Origin: Lagopus muta
Taxonomy: Eukaryota; Chordata; Aves; Galliformes; Phasianidae
Reading direction: 5' to 3'
Length of the DNA: 64,000 nucleotides
Assembly: GCF_023343835.1 (NCBI RefSeq)
Contig: NC_064433.1
Span: forward strand, 66,362,032 to 66,426,031
Part shown: piece after piece, positions 1-43,109 of the stretch
Position numbering within the stretch: position 1 is the stretch's first letter
Layout: the number at the start of each line of letters is the position of its first letter
Translations under genes and position numbers: made by a program
The notes under the pieces: model-generated
Told to the model about the DNA's origin: nothing
What the model saw: only the letters and a program-made list of their open reading frames with translations
Database searches by the model: none

Positions 1-3000
1 GTGGAACTAGAATTAATATTCTGTGATCGCTTCCAGTATTTAGTCTGCACTGAACTGCAATTTTACTTGCCCAGGAGGATCAATACACAGAGGTAGTACA
101 GAGTAGCTGTTACACTTTGAATCCCTGTGGGCTTATTTTTCAGTAGTTTTAGTCAAGTTTTTTGAGGTAGTTGTCTACTGTCAGAATTTGGAGCATGCAG
201 CATTTACTTTTGCAGCATGCATGGTAAGTAAGCCACTGGCAAGCAGATGGCAGCAGAAATCTGGAAAGTTCAGATGTCCTCCTTCACATTTCTGAGCCCT
301 GTGCTATTTACATACTCTGTTATCTGGACCCCCTGGCTACAGGGATCACACAGATATTTAAGAAAAAGTAAAGAAGAATTAGATGTATCTGTCTTTATGT
401 GAAGAATGCTGAGAATGTTTTGATCATCCATACAGCTTTTAATGACCTTATTTCTAGCTGTGTCAGTTGATTTGGCTGCACTGATTAGTTTCGTGTTTTA
501 TGGGAGAACTAATATTTATAATAGAGTGAACATTTTTTCAAATTAGTTAAAAATAAAGGTGCTATTAATTGTCCCAGGTGTCAAACTCATATGTCCAAAT
601 GGAGCTGACACAGCTAGACATAGCAGTGTCTTCATTAAAACTGGATTTCTGTACAAAATTCCCATCAGCCAACCCTGACTGGAAATGTTTGTGGAAAAAA
701 TCTTTAACAAGCCTATTTCAGCTTACTTTTCTGTGAGCCTTTATATTCTTGCTGCTGAAGGCTTTTTTTCCTGTGTGTTCCATGCAATTGAATGTCAAAG
801 TCACATGATGAGATTCCCCAGTGACCTTTTTATAAACAGTTCTTGGAAAACATTAAGGCATTGGGCTTATAAGGAAAGAGAATAGCCAACAAAAGGGAGA
901 GTCTTCACAGAAGATACACAGGCTTAGGAAATACAATCACTTACACCGTTTTCCCCATCCTCCTTTAGCGTAAGGAATTGTTCATTTTACTAAGTAGCCT
1001 GCCCCCACATAGATTTAATGCTGCTGCATGTTTCAGTGTTTTAGTTTTAATGTTGCTATCTATATTTCTAATATAGAGGGAAAGATAAGCATAAGCTGGG
1101 CTTATTGCCCTGACAAGCTCATTTGATGATTTAATATGATGGCTTAATATTTCTTTTCTGGCAATGCAAAGCTGTTTCAGCATGAAGTTAGCTCATGCAG
1201 CTGAAGTGGTGTAATGTTGCTGCTGCCTACAGGAGAGTTCAAGTCTTTATATGTGCCTTGTGTGTATCACTAGTTGCTTGTAAGCAGTGCCCTTTGCAAG
1301 TAGCTTCAGTTTTCTGAACTTCACAAATACATTTGCCTTCAGAGTTGGAGGACAATGAAAGGTCCTGCAACTACAGGAGTATATGTGAGTATATGTGAGT
1401 ACATGTGATTGTGTGGTATGAGAGGGTTTTCATTTGCTAGACTGCCTGTTGGAAAAGAGGGCTGACTGGCATTTCCTTGAGCAGGAGGTGGTGCTGGTTG
1501 GTACTGAGGTCTATGATGCAGTGGAAGGAAAGGATTTGTCAGTTGCATGAACTCAATATTCAGAGATATGCAAGTATTCATTATTCCCAGAGCCTCTTAA
1601 GTTCTTTCTCAACAGCTGCCACAGTGAAGGTGCCTCCCTTTTTTAAGTCTAGTTCATTTAACACATGCTCTAACTAGCAGAGTTTTCTACTTGCCTATGC
1701 TTCCTTTTTATACTCTCTGATCCAGTGCTGCCTGTGCTGAGTGGCAGCTTCTGACATAAGAACTGCAAAGCACCAGCATCTCAGTTATTCTTTTTTCCCC
1801 TGGCTTACATAGCCAATTTGGAGCATGAAGAGATAAGATAGCTGAAGGAGAGAATGAGAGATTAAAAGAAAAAAGGAACTCATCTGGAAGTGTGACTCTC
1901 CCTCCACCTTACCCCCAAGTAAAGCAAAAAGGAACTTGCCGCTTAAAATGTGAGCACAACATTGACACCATCTTGCACTGGAAGTCTTCTGTCACAAATG
2001 TAAGAAAAATTTAGTTTGTGATACAAGATTCTCCCACTTTGACTCTCCACTGATGGGCAAGTCCCATACTGTGAAGTGAATCTACTGTGTTTATGTGGCA
2101 GAAAGGGACGAAAGCAAACAGGCAAGAGCCCAGTACACTGCAGAGCTGCATGATCTGGTGGTAATCTTGGAGAAACTCAGCTTTTTTCACACTTCCTTCC
2201 CCATCTTTCGGGGCCAGTATGCTTCAGTATATCTAGATCTGGGCCTATCTCTATGCATGTTGCAAAAGAGGACTGTTTGCTGTGTTTTGCTTTTTTTTTT
2301 CCTCTCTCTCATAACACAAAGACCAATAGAAATGTAAGAACGGGAGCACAGAGCAAGTTGGCGACAAGCTTTGTATATCTTGTGTCTGAAGCTCCATAGA
2401 TGGAAATTGTCAGCAGGGAACCAAAAGCTACTACAGGAGCGTGGAGGCAACTGCAGCAAATCTTCCACAGTAATCTTTTGTCCTCAATTCCTCCTCCTCA
2501 ACGTCTTTTAAATATTTTCCCACTGATAATTGTAGTATTTAACTGAGATAGAGAAGTGTAATTCTTAGCTGTAAGTTAGTGAGTTTTTGGATATGCATAG
2601 TGAGAAGGGCTGCAAACTCTGAAAATCTGATCTGTGCTCTTTGAAGATTCCTTTAAAGTCATTCAATTGATGCTTAGATTCGTATCTTTTGCTATACTTA
2701 GCAGCTTTTAGCTAGAAAGAAGAGTGCTTAAAAATGCTGGTCTGACTGCCAGTTTCTATCATCATTCAGCTGTGAACAGATTGGCTCAAAAATCACTCAT
2801 AGGTGAATCTTAAATATTTTTTTCCAGCCCTACTGGAAGGAACATTCTGTTAAAAACAAACCTTAGTTCATTTTCCCCTGAAGCAGAGTTCTGTGCACGG
2901 GTTCTCTGTTGAAAACCTGGACCCTTGGTTATTAAATCATGAAATCACTGAAGTCAGCAGGACCAACATTTCATATCTTGGCATCAAAGTAATATGAAAT

Positions 3001-3424
3001 TAAATCTTTTGTATTTGAGATGATGCACACTGTATTGTGTGTACTGATGCAGGACTGTATTGTGAAAATCTGCTGTAAATTGCAGTGTTTTGGTATTATT
3101 TCAAAATATACTTCTAGTGCCAGAACTTCAAAGGATACAGATAACTTCTATCTTCTGATGAGTCCTGGACACAAAAGTAGCCAAAAAATACATTAAAAGT
3201 ACCTGAAAGTATGTGAAGAGGCTGTGTATTTTTTGATTGACATTGTTTTACTCCAAGGATAGTCACCAGATACACATAATGAAAAATTCAGAATAGAACC
3301 AAACATTAGAAGAAATGAGACCGGGCCCAATTTTATTATGTCTATAGATCAGAGACAAATTTTGAGGGGAAGGGGTGAAATAATAGTTGACGTAACTAGT
3401 AATTGTGGCAGTGAAGTCATTTTA

Positions 3425-3703
3425 GGACAAGGGGGAATGGTTTTAAACTGAGACAGAGGAGGTTTAGGTTGGATATTAGGGAGGAAGTTTCTCACACAGA
3501 GGGTGGTGACACACAGGAACAGGTTTCCAAGGAGGCTGTGGATGCCCCATCCCTGGAGGCATTCAAGGCCAGGCTGGATGTGGCTCTGGGCAGCCTGGTC
3601 TGGTGGTTGGTGACCCTGCACATAGCAGAGGGGTTGAAACTCAATAATCGCTCTGGTCCTTTTCAACCCAGGCCATTCTAGGATTCTATGATTCTATAAT
3701 TTT
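3425..3703 (+). mobile_element. CR1 LINE 3' end, sense
   Basis: This is a 5'-truncated CR1 non-LTR retrotransposon. It starts within the stretch before GGTTTTAAACTGAGACAGAG, runs through the 'ggcattcaaggccaggctgg' block, and ends in the 8-bp tail ATTCTATG. An open frame of 70 codons across it is only the repeat. Confidence 0.93.
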
Positions 3704-4871
3704 GAATCCTGAAGTTGGTACTACTTCCCTCTTGGATTCCATGGCAAGCACAGCCCCCAGAAAAGCTCTAGTGCCTTCTGTGTCAGGCTGTGGCAAAAAA
3801 GATGAAGTGCCCTGGGAGCACCCTCTGCCTCTGTAGCAAAGGTGTGCAGGGAAGGGCTCCTGCCTCTATCCTGCAGGTGACAGTCTTCCTGTCTCAGTTT
3901 TGTAGCCTCTCGTGCCGTCTCTTTACTTCCTTTTTGGTGTCTGCTGCTGCTTCCCTCTGTCTTTCCACAATGTGGGGTAGGTAGGAGAGCAAGTGAAGTG
4001 AACAGTAGGTATCTCTGGCAGCTTTGAGAAGTTTGGGCCATTCCCTGCTCAAACATCCCCACCTGCACAGGCCATTTTCTAGAAATGAATTTCCTGCATA
4101 ATCTTGCAAGTTGTAGCCCCTTCCTCATGAGGTGACAAAGAGCATTTGCAATGGGTCTTTCCATGTGATATTTTCAGCAGAAATAGCATGCTTTCTGCAG
4201 TGATAGATCTTGCACAAAGATCTCCAGTTGCGAAATCAGGTCTCTGCTTCTGCATAATGCTGTCCTCAGTAGCGATGTGATACAGGGAGTCCATTCTGAC
4301 TCACAGACCGTTTATTTATTTAAATAGCTCTGACATCTGTCTCAGTGTCTCAGAAGGCACTAATTACTGCTTGGACTTTAAATATGCAGCAATAATAATA
4401 CACTTGAAATGGGGAAAGAAGTTAAGAGGCTGAAGTAATGAAGATGATAACTTCTTAGATAAATGCGCAGTTATAGTAAAGGGTATGAAAAAATTCAAAC
4501 TTAGGAAAATAATTTTATGAAATATTTTCTGAGCAAATATTTTGTTTTCATCATTTTCCCTTTATAGAGGTCACTAAAAAGAAGTCAAACTTTCTCATGT
4601 GGATTTTCTTTCCCCAAAACTTTTTTTTCCCCTGCCCCTACCAGTTTATTTTTCCCAAAAAAGAGGGAGAGGATGAATGGAAACAAATGAGGGGAATTAT
4701 TTTTTCTTGATTTCTTTTTTAACTTAATTTCCTCTTTCTGGTGGAAAAGTTAAAAATAAATTTTAAAAACAAATAATAGAAACATTTTTTTTTCTCTCAA
4801 GGAGGTTTTAAAATTATCAGAACTTAAAATATTTGCATGAAATGTTTCAGGTGGAATTAGAACACTAAATT

Positions 4872-5012
4872 GGTCCTGGAAGCACTCAAGGCCAGGCTGG
4901 ATGGGGCTTTGAGCAACCTGGTCTAGAGGGAGGTGTCCCTGCCTACAGCAGGGGGTTGGAATCAGATGATCTTAAAGGTCCCTTCCAACCCAAACCGTTC
5001 TATGATTCTATA
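4872..5012 (+). mobile_element. CR1 LINE 3' end, short, sense
   Basis: A short CR1 tail fragment of about 140 bases. It has the CR1 blocks 'ctcaaggccaggctggatgg' and 'cccttccaacccaaacc' and a terminal TTCTATGATTCTAT. It differs in detail from the 3.4-kb copy, so it is a separate insertion. Confidence 0.93.
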
Positions 5013-6401
5013 ATTTATTCACATTTCACTACTAATTCTTCATATAACAGAACTTCAGAGGCTGCATACAGAAACCTAAAACATCAGGGGATTTTCATAC
5101 ATCCTTATTGTTTGGGAACTTTTTATAGCTACAATATGACATAAAAGTATGTGATTAGGGACGAACAAGGTGATGTATCATATAGGTGAGAATAATTTGA
5201 GAATCCTGTTAGGATCTGTGTATTCAACTTCAGCCTAGCTCAGTTAGTTGGTAGAATGTGTAATACATTGACTACTAACATAAGTATTTCCAGTGGATTC
5301 TAAGTCACTGTGCAGATATAATCTGTCTCTTCGTAATATATAACATGTTCCTTGAATTGTTTTGGGAAAGTGAATTTTCCAAAGTCTATGTGTTGTTCTA
5401 GACATTGCTCTTTCCTTCTTAGGTTGTCTTTTTTAAGTTAAGCCTGACCCTTTTCACATACGCACAGTTTCACTCGCCCAGTCAATGTAAGTTTACACAA
5501 AGATGTGCCTTGTGAGTCATATTTCCACAGTGGCAGAGAAAACAAAAGTAGATTTGAAGACCAAGTAACCCTGACCTTTTATCGCAACTATCTTCTGCAG
5601 AGTTTTTACTGTCCATAAAATGTACTCTTTCATTTTTATCCTTAGTAATTCTCATTACATTTCAGGCAAAATAGTACCCTCAAATGTATTTTACATTGCA
5701 GTGCGACAGATTATGGTGGTAGACCACAGCACACTCTCCAATTTTTCATTCAGAACAGGCCTTCCTTTTTGACAGGACATGTTTTAGAACAGAGAGTAAT
5801 GCTACACGAAATCTTGCGAACAGGATCACTCAGCTGTTGGCTTTGTAAAGTGATGTCCCAGGCCATTTATCTCTTTTAAAGGCAGTATCTGCAAACTAAG
5901 CTGCCAACATTAAACACCTTGCAGTGTGAAAGGCACTGATCTCCACTCTTTTGATGGAGGGGAAAGAGCTCCATACCATTGATGTCATATGTGGCTTTAT
6001 CATGTTACCTAGTATTCTAATTCTTGCACATAGGTTTTTTACTCATTTCCATTTGGTCACTAGGTAACTTTGCACAAAAATCTCCCCCTATTATAAGACC
6101 AACGTTTTTGCTGATAAAAACCAACTAGTTTCACAACTAGGATTTCTACTTGTTTATCTGTTTCAGATTAAAGTGATTTCTGTTCATATGATGACCTTTC
6201 CATGAGAGCAGACAACATTTGTGTCATTGTAACCGCATGACATTGTAGATCGAATCTTCTGACTTGTCACATTATTAAAATGGTGTATTTGCACAAATAC
6301 AAGGTATTCAAGTAGTTTCTATCAGCTTATGAACAGAGGAATTTGGAGCCACTTTCTTTGGAGTTTTTGAAATCCCTGTCCAGAGCAGCTATGATAGACA
6401 A

Positions 6402-6838
6402 TCATAGAATCATAGAATCACAGAATCATAGAATGGCCTGGGTTGAAAAGGACCACAATGATCACCTAGTTCCAACCCCCCTGCTATGTGCAGGGTCGCC
6501 AGCCACCAGACCAGGCTGCCCAGAGCCACATCCAGCCTGGCCTTGAATGCCTCCAGGGATGGGGCATCCACAACCTCCTTTGGCAACCTGTTCCAGTGTG
6601 TCACCACCCTCTGGGTGAGAAACTTCCTCTATAATATCTAACCTAAACCTCCTCTGTCTCAGTTTAAAACCATTCCCCCTTGTCTGACCACTATCCGACT
6701 TCATAAACAGTCATACCCCCTCCTGTTTATATGCTCCCCTCAAATATTGAAAGGCCTCAATAAGGTGTCCCCGAAGCTTTCTCTCCTCTAAGCTAACCAA
6801 GCCCTCAACCTTTCTTCATAGAAGAGGTGCTCATGGTG
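6402..6838 (-). mobile_element. CR1 LINE 3' end, antisense
   Basis: The tail repeat ATAGAATC occurs several times at the left edge (6402-6434), followed by the reverse complement of the CR1 3' UTR out to about 6838. At about 435 bases it is one of the longer CR1 pieces in the window. Open frames here on both strands derive from the repeat. Confidence 0.93.
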
Positions 6839-8322
6839 GCTGTGATTTAATTTCCTTGGCTTTCTGATCTGACCAAAGTACAGAAGAATTTTCCAATGCA
6901 TAGATTTATTTCTGCAGTTCCATATCTCTGTGATGTGGAACACCTTAACTGTAGCATTGATTTAGGAAGACATGAGAATCTTCTTAGATCCTGAGTTAGT
7001 ACATAGGTTAGTAACTTAATGAAATAGTTTTATTTAGCAAGCTGCTAGATTGGAACTGCATTTGTTTTTGTTTGTCAAATGCCTAGAAATCTGAGACACT
7101 TCAACATAAAAAAAATTAAGGTTGGGAACCCTTCAGGCATTCAGAACAAATGGCATGCTTGTAAAGAAAAAGATTTTAAGTATGCAAATTCTCTTTTAGG
7201 AACACCATTAGAAAGCATAGCTCTGGCTGCTCAGTTTCTCAGGACTGTAAGATACCAGGCTTGGGAGAAGGCTTTCTATACTTCTCAGGTGATACAGTTT
7301 AATTAGTTTGGGAACTAATCTCTTGAAGCTCTGAGCAACTTCAGCAGCTATTCTGCAAGGCATGGTCATTTGGGGCAGATTTTTAAGAAGAATCAGGTAA
7401 ACCTTGAAGATTTTTTGCCATCTGCAGTGGTTATGCGCTCCACCTGCACTTCTAGATACTCAAGTACCTTTCAAAATGAAGTGTGGATTGCTGAATGCTA
7501 GACAATGATCGCTTGCATTGCTGACTCCTTATGTATTTTGATGTTGTTGCTGAAAGGTGTAACATGGTCTTTTTATCTGAAGTATTACCAAATGCTTCCA
7601 GATTCAGTGGAAGGTGACATTTCTAAGTAGGAACTTTCATTATTTTCCTATTATTTCCTGGTCTGCAAATGTTGTTTGCCTTCATTTGTCTTACCTTGCT
7701 TAAAATCATCAGAGCTATGACAAAAAACATCTGTGATATATAGCAGCAGTCTCTTCTTTTGCCCTCCCTTCTACTTGATTGATCTAAGCACTTATTAGTG
7801 TTCTGTTTTTGTGGTGGTGGAATGGCCACTGCCTTGCATCGCAGGTCCTGTGACCAAGGGGGCTGCAAGGCTGCTTTGCCAGTGCATAGATCACAGGGAC
7901 AAATGTGGAAAACTGTCAGGGAAAAGTAACTAATTGAATCTAGCATCCCATATGCAAGACTAAATAGATTCTGTATTTACTCATCAGAAGATAGTACTGC
8001 TCTATTCTCTTAGAAATTTAGTACTACATTTACTTTTAAGATTGACGATATTGAGGTGGAAAGTGCTGCAGATATTTGTATTGGCAACGTAGGCTACGTT
8101 CATACCAATTTAACAACTCTTTAGATAAGTGATGAACATGACACCTTTTGCTACAAAGATTTAGGTTTAAATCCATTTCATGGACAGTAGTCCACAAAAT
8201 TCATCACTGCTTCTACTTCTCTCTGTGATTTGTGTGAAACAAGCTGGAGGTGCCAGCCTAGTTATTACCACGTGTATTTCCACATCACAAAGTACATGTT
8301 TGAAAATGATGACTTCTTCATT

Positions 8323-8350
8323 AATAAATAAATAAATAAATAAATAAAAT
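8323..8350. repeat. (AAAT)n microsatellite
   Basis: About seven tandem AAAT units in GYS2 intron 1, some 570 bases before exon 2. Confidence 0.9.
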
Positions 8351-8919
8351 AGCAGTCTGAATTTGAAATGCAGTAGAATCAAAATTAGGCAAGGGAAAAT
8401 GGAAGCGTGAGCCTCAGGATTTGAATCCCATAGTCTGAGTGCAGATATTTGAAAAGGAGTGGACAACCTAAAAAAAAATAATAAATTGAATGAATATTTA
8501 TGATGTGACTTCATACACTTGAACAAAATTAAAATAGTAATAATAATAGATAGAATTGGTAATTAAGGCTAGAAAGCATCCATTTGAGATTAGAGGAGAA
8601 ATTGAAGAAGAGGAGAAATAGGAGGAGAAATAGAAGGAAGCCATATACTGTTAACCAGAATTAAGCAAAGAATTAAGTTGCTATTTAAGGATAACACATG
8701 GTCTGCTACCACAGCATACTCCTAAACTAAATGGTGAAGCTCTGGTTACAATTTAGGAGGCTGAATTTCTATTTATTTGTTAGATTCCAGGTTTCATTTT
8801 AAGTCTGAACATGCAAAGTGATTTAGTCTGTCTGACTCCCAGGTAGGATGGAACTTATTCCAGAGGTTTAAGGCCTGTTCCCATTTCTACTTTTTGTTCT
8901 TTGTGATCTTGTTTTTCAG

Positions 8920-39438
<30,519 letters not shown>

Positions 39439-40120
39439 ATGTGTTACTCTCCATCCACGCAGAGTCTCTCCATGTATTTAAGAGTAAAGTAGGCATTGCA
39501 AGCTTTCTATTAAGGACAGTATGTTATATTTTAGGAGAATCTTAAATGACACTTGATCTACACTGTTGGGAAGCCTAATTTTTCTTCATCTTGAAAGTAG
39601 TTTAAATGACAATTCTTCTGTGCTCCTCAGAAGTAGAAGAATTTTATCAAGCTTAGTAAACTTAGAGAATGTAACAGTCTCCTTAAGCTTATCTAAAGTG
39701 TAGATCACACCTTTGTCTGCATAATCATCTACACTAATATTAGTTCATGCTGGTAGTTCTGCAATGGTTGTTCCAAATGAATTCTTCCTTCATTTATGTC
39801 CCTCACTCCCTCCTCCCAAACTAACATAATCTTTAAGCCAGAGCTCAGAAAATTTAGAGAAAAAAAGTGTTACACTGGAGAAATCTTGTCAGAGGTAAAA
39901 AAACTGAGAAGAAAATGGTCTTTATCTTTCCTTATGCTGTTTACCTTATTGTAAACTTGCATCATTTGAAACATTTTTTACAGCACATGGAAGTGTCTTG
40001 GATTAAAACACACTGTGGAACAATATAAAGTCTTATGAGGTGGTCATTTGAATTATAGATACAAATGAAGTCATCTTCTTGAAGTCCTTTAGACCCACAA
40101 TAAACAGCAGACTGTTTATT
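39439..40120 (+). other. GYS2: GYS2 3' UTR (inferred)
   Basis: The stretch from the GYS2 stop to just past the first good AATAAA. It is AT-rich with no open frame of interest. The end is inferred from the poly(A) signal, not from transcript data. Confidence 0.65.
40099..40104 (+). promoter_or_regulatory. GYS2: GYS2 poly(A) signal AATAAA
   Basis: A canonical hexamer 661 bases after the stop, followed within 40 bases by a T/GT-rich stretch (tctggtatgtctctttaatt) suitable as a downstream element. Confidence 0.65.
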
Positions 40121-40379
40121 TTCTGACTCCTCTGGTATGTCTCTTTAATTGTTTTCATCATGTTTTACATTGAGTTTGTTAACAAACTAGTTCAGAGAGG
40201 AAATTAATGTGACTTGGCTAAAGAGAATGAGAAAATTAACTTAATTAGCAGCTGCACATGCAGACAAAGATATGCCACAGAACAATTCAAAGCGGTGTAA
40301 TTTTAGTTCTTCCAATTGCCCGCTGGTTTGGGCTCTATTTCTATTTTTTGGAAGAGATCTGCCAACAGTTTATGGGCCA

Positions 40380-40909
40380 GTTTGGTCCAGTTATGTGACT
40401 AATGGGGCCGGGGGAACCCATGGACCACAACCTGAGAGTGAGAAAGGGGAAAAAGTAGGGAGATGGACCAAAAACAGAACAGCAGCAACGATTTGAGGAC
40501 GCAAGTTAATTTACTAGATAAGATACCGGAATGCAAGGTGACACAATATAATACAATATAATTGGAATTGAAGCTAATAAATCAAATGAAATGAGAGTGT
40601 CCAAAAACTGAAGGCCTTACTCTAATGCTGAAGGCAAGACTGCTAGAGAGCACACACCACAGAGATGAGCAGAAGGGAAAGGGGACCATCTCACGACTTG
40701 TGAACAGTTTTATCGTTCCCTCTAAATGGAAAATGGAAACAGAACAATAAAAAGTCCTCTGGGAGATGTAGTTCTTCTTCACTTCTGAGACAGGTATACT
40801 CTGAACTATCGACAATCCTTGAAACTGGAGCATTAGCTCTTTAACTCCCAGTGCTCTATATGATGTTAGGATATGGAATGCCAATAACAAAAATCATAAA
40901 CCCATGACA
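40380..40909 (-). mobile_element. Endogenous retrovirus 3' LTR (- strand)
   Basis: On the - strand an LTR begins TGTCATGG at 40909, directly after a polypurine tract and downstream of pol remnants in the same orientation. Related LTR sequence recurs at 45160-45415 and 49616-49723, which fixes the 5' edge. The far end near 40380 is approximate, since I could not place the terminal CA or a target-site duplication. The element is old and decayed. Confidence 0.7.
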
Positions 40910-40925
40910 TTCCACCCCTTATTCC
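40910..40925 (-). promoter_or_regulatory. Retroviral polypurine tract
   Basis: On the - strand GGAATAAGGGGTGGAA lies immediately before the LTR start, as expected for the plus-strand primer site of a retrovirus. Confidence 0.7.
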
Positions 40926-42760
40926 ACATTAGTACATCATGCTTACTGTATATATACAAACAATGATTAACATGCATTACACACATACAAACATATATAT
41001 ATATATACAAACAATGATTAACATGCATTACACACATACAAACATATATATATACACATATATATGTATGTGGAATCACTGACTACACTCCCTCAACATC
41101 AAATTCCCTTGTGGTACGCAATGAACATCCTGATTTTCCTGTGTCACCCACCAAGTCGACCCAGGTCCCTGAGCAAAAACAGAAGCTGGAAAGACCAAAA
41201 CCACTTTTCCCAGCGTGCTCTTTACATGTACTACAGAGTCCTTATCTCACTCTACAGTTTGTAGGGAGCTGGATTGGGCAGGAGCATCTCAATTCATAGA
41301 TCCTCAAGCCATCAGCCAGGTGGCTTCTGTCAAATGATTCTCCCTATGCTTAAATGTTTCATCACCCATTATGTTCAACATACTTTTTAATAACATTGTA
41401 TAGTTTGATTTTACCAGAAGATGGTGCATGACAAAGGTGCATGATAAATTCACTCAATACCATGATGTTTGGCCAAGAATTTAAAGAGAATTTTTGAAAT
41501 GAGTCCCATTATCAGATTCAATTCTTTCTGGAGTGCCATGTTGCGACAGTACTTGTTTCTCAAGACCCAATATGGTGTTTCAGGCAGTAGCATGGGGTAC
41601 TGCATATGTTTCAAGCAACCCAGTGGTTGCCTCCATCATGGTAAGCACATAACACCACTGCAAGATCGTGGCAAGGTGATACAATCAACCTGCCATGCCT
41701 CCCCATATTTATACTTTTGGAATCGCCCTCACCCCCAGGGAGGTTTCATCCTCCTGGTTTTCTTCAATTGCAGTGCATGTTTCACAGTCATGAATAACTC
41801 GTGCAATAGTGTTCATAGTTAAGTCCACTCCTTGGTCTCTAGCCCACTTACATGTTGCATTTCTTCCTTGATGGTTTCATGGGTCAACATAACTAGAAAT
41901 AATTCATGCTTGTTTTGTCAGTCTATTTAAGCCACCTCAGTTTTGGCAGCTCAGTCTATCTGATGGTTATTTTGGTGTTCTTCAGTACCCCAATGCTTTG
42001 GCGCATGAGCATCTGCGTGACACACCTTTACAACAGTAATCTTTATTCAGGCAGCAATGTCTTTCCACAATTCAGCTGCCCAAATAGGTTTACTCCGTTG
42101 CCAGTTTTTTTGTTCCCGCTACCATAACTACTCCCATAAAGCACTTGCCACCATCCATGAGTCAGTACAATGATAAAGCACTGGCCACCTCTCGCGTTCA
42201 GCAACATCTAAGGCCAGCTGGATGGCCTTTACTTCTGCAAATTGGTGGCCTCTGCAACCTGCTGCATAGAGCTCCACATAGAAGATTTCCATCTGTGATG
42301 CTTCCCCACAATACAACATGTTCCATCTGTGAACAGTGCAAATTTCTTTTCATTTTCTAGTAGATTATTGTATAATGGGGCCTCTTTAGCACGCAATACT
42401 TCTCCTGGTGATGTTCCAAAATTTTTACTTTCAGGCCCATCCATGATCACTACTAAGATTCCTGAAAAACTGAGGTTCTCCATCCAAGGCCATTGTATAA
42501 TCAACACAAACCAATTAATCCTAATGGAATCAGTAGCCTAATGGGTAGAGGGACCTGTTCCTTTAAACATCCAGATTAGCACTGTCAGATAAGGTAATGG
42601 AAGGAGCAGCATTTCACTACAGATTATTTTAGAAGCAGCACAAACCCCATCATAGGTAGCAAAAATCTCCTTCTCAGTTGGAGACTAGCACTATTCAAAT
42701 CCCTTTTACAGTCAGCTCCAGAATCCAAAAGGTTGGAAAAGGTCTTTCCTGAAAACTATA
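40926..42760 (-). pseudogene. Decayed ERV pol remnant (RNase H and integrase part)
   Basis: Read on the - strand, the right part (about 42130-42510) shows RNase H landmarks: a TDG aspartate, an AEVKA glutamate and a TDSW aspartate. They fall in two different frames, so there is at least one frameshift near 42290. Further left, to about 41450, translated pieces resemble the RNase H end and integrase, with several stops. No RT, gag or env is evident. The 5' side is cut off near 42760 where CR1 sequence begins. It looks closest to ERVL-like elements, but the class is uncertain. It is not functional. Confidence 0.75.
40951..41052. repeat. Two 51-bp tandem units with (TA)n
   Basis: The unit holding 'caaacaatgattaacatgca' and 'acacatacaaaca' is present twice, at 40951 and 41002, separated by (TA)n, inside the retroviral remnant. 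Confidence 0.92.
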
Positions 42761-42775
42761 GAATATCATACAATC

Positions 42776-43109
42776 ACAGAATTGCACGGGGAGAGCCTGC
42801 AGAACTTCCTCCTGCAGCCTAAGAATGATGGAATCGTGAAATCATTAAGGTTGGAAAAGACCACTGAGGTCATCAAGTCCAACTATCAAAGAATCATAGA
42901 ATAGTAGAAACACAGAATCATAGAATCATAGAATCCTGGAATCATAGAATCATAGAATCATAGAATAGTAGAATCACAGAATCACAGATTCACAGAATCA
43001 TGGAAATGGCCTGGGTTGAAAGGGACCATAATGATCATCGAATATCAACCCCCCTGCTACGTGTAGGATCGCCAACCACCAGACCAGGCTGCCCAGAGCC
43101 ACATCCAGC
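42776..43109 (-). mobile_element. CR1 antisense fragments with expanded tail
   Basis: Two pieces are joined. 42788-42893 matches the block at 46486-46581. 42893-43002 is a run of about a dozen 8-9-bp AGAATCAT-type units, and 43003-43109 is the reverse complement of a CR1 3' end. It stops abruptly at CATCCAGC, where the RING-gene copy begins. Confidence 0.88.

Larger units (their letters stand above)
1..8919 (+). other. GYS2: GYS2 intron 1 (3' part)
   Basis: This is AT-rich noncoding sequence ahead of the first visible GYS2 exon. I searched by eye for the expected exon 1 ending (WEVTNK) and did not find it, so the stretch is read as intron 1. It contains three CR1 pieces, an AAAT microsatellite and a purine-rich patch near 8590-8640. 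The intron ends in a good pyrimidine tract and CAG at 8917-8919. Short open frames here look like chance. Confidence 0.75.

Noticed and set aside
1..8919. GYS2 exon 1 and promoter within the window
   Set aside because: No sequence coding the expected WEVTNK end with a donor was found on the + strand. It must lie upstream.
42893..43002. CRISPR-like regularly spaced short repeats
   Set aside because: Units are 8-9 bp head to tail with no spacers; they are the CR1 terminal repeat in a vertebrate genome.
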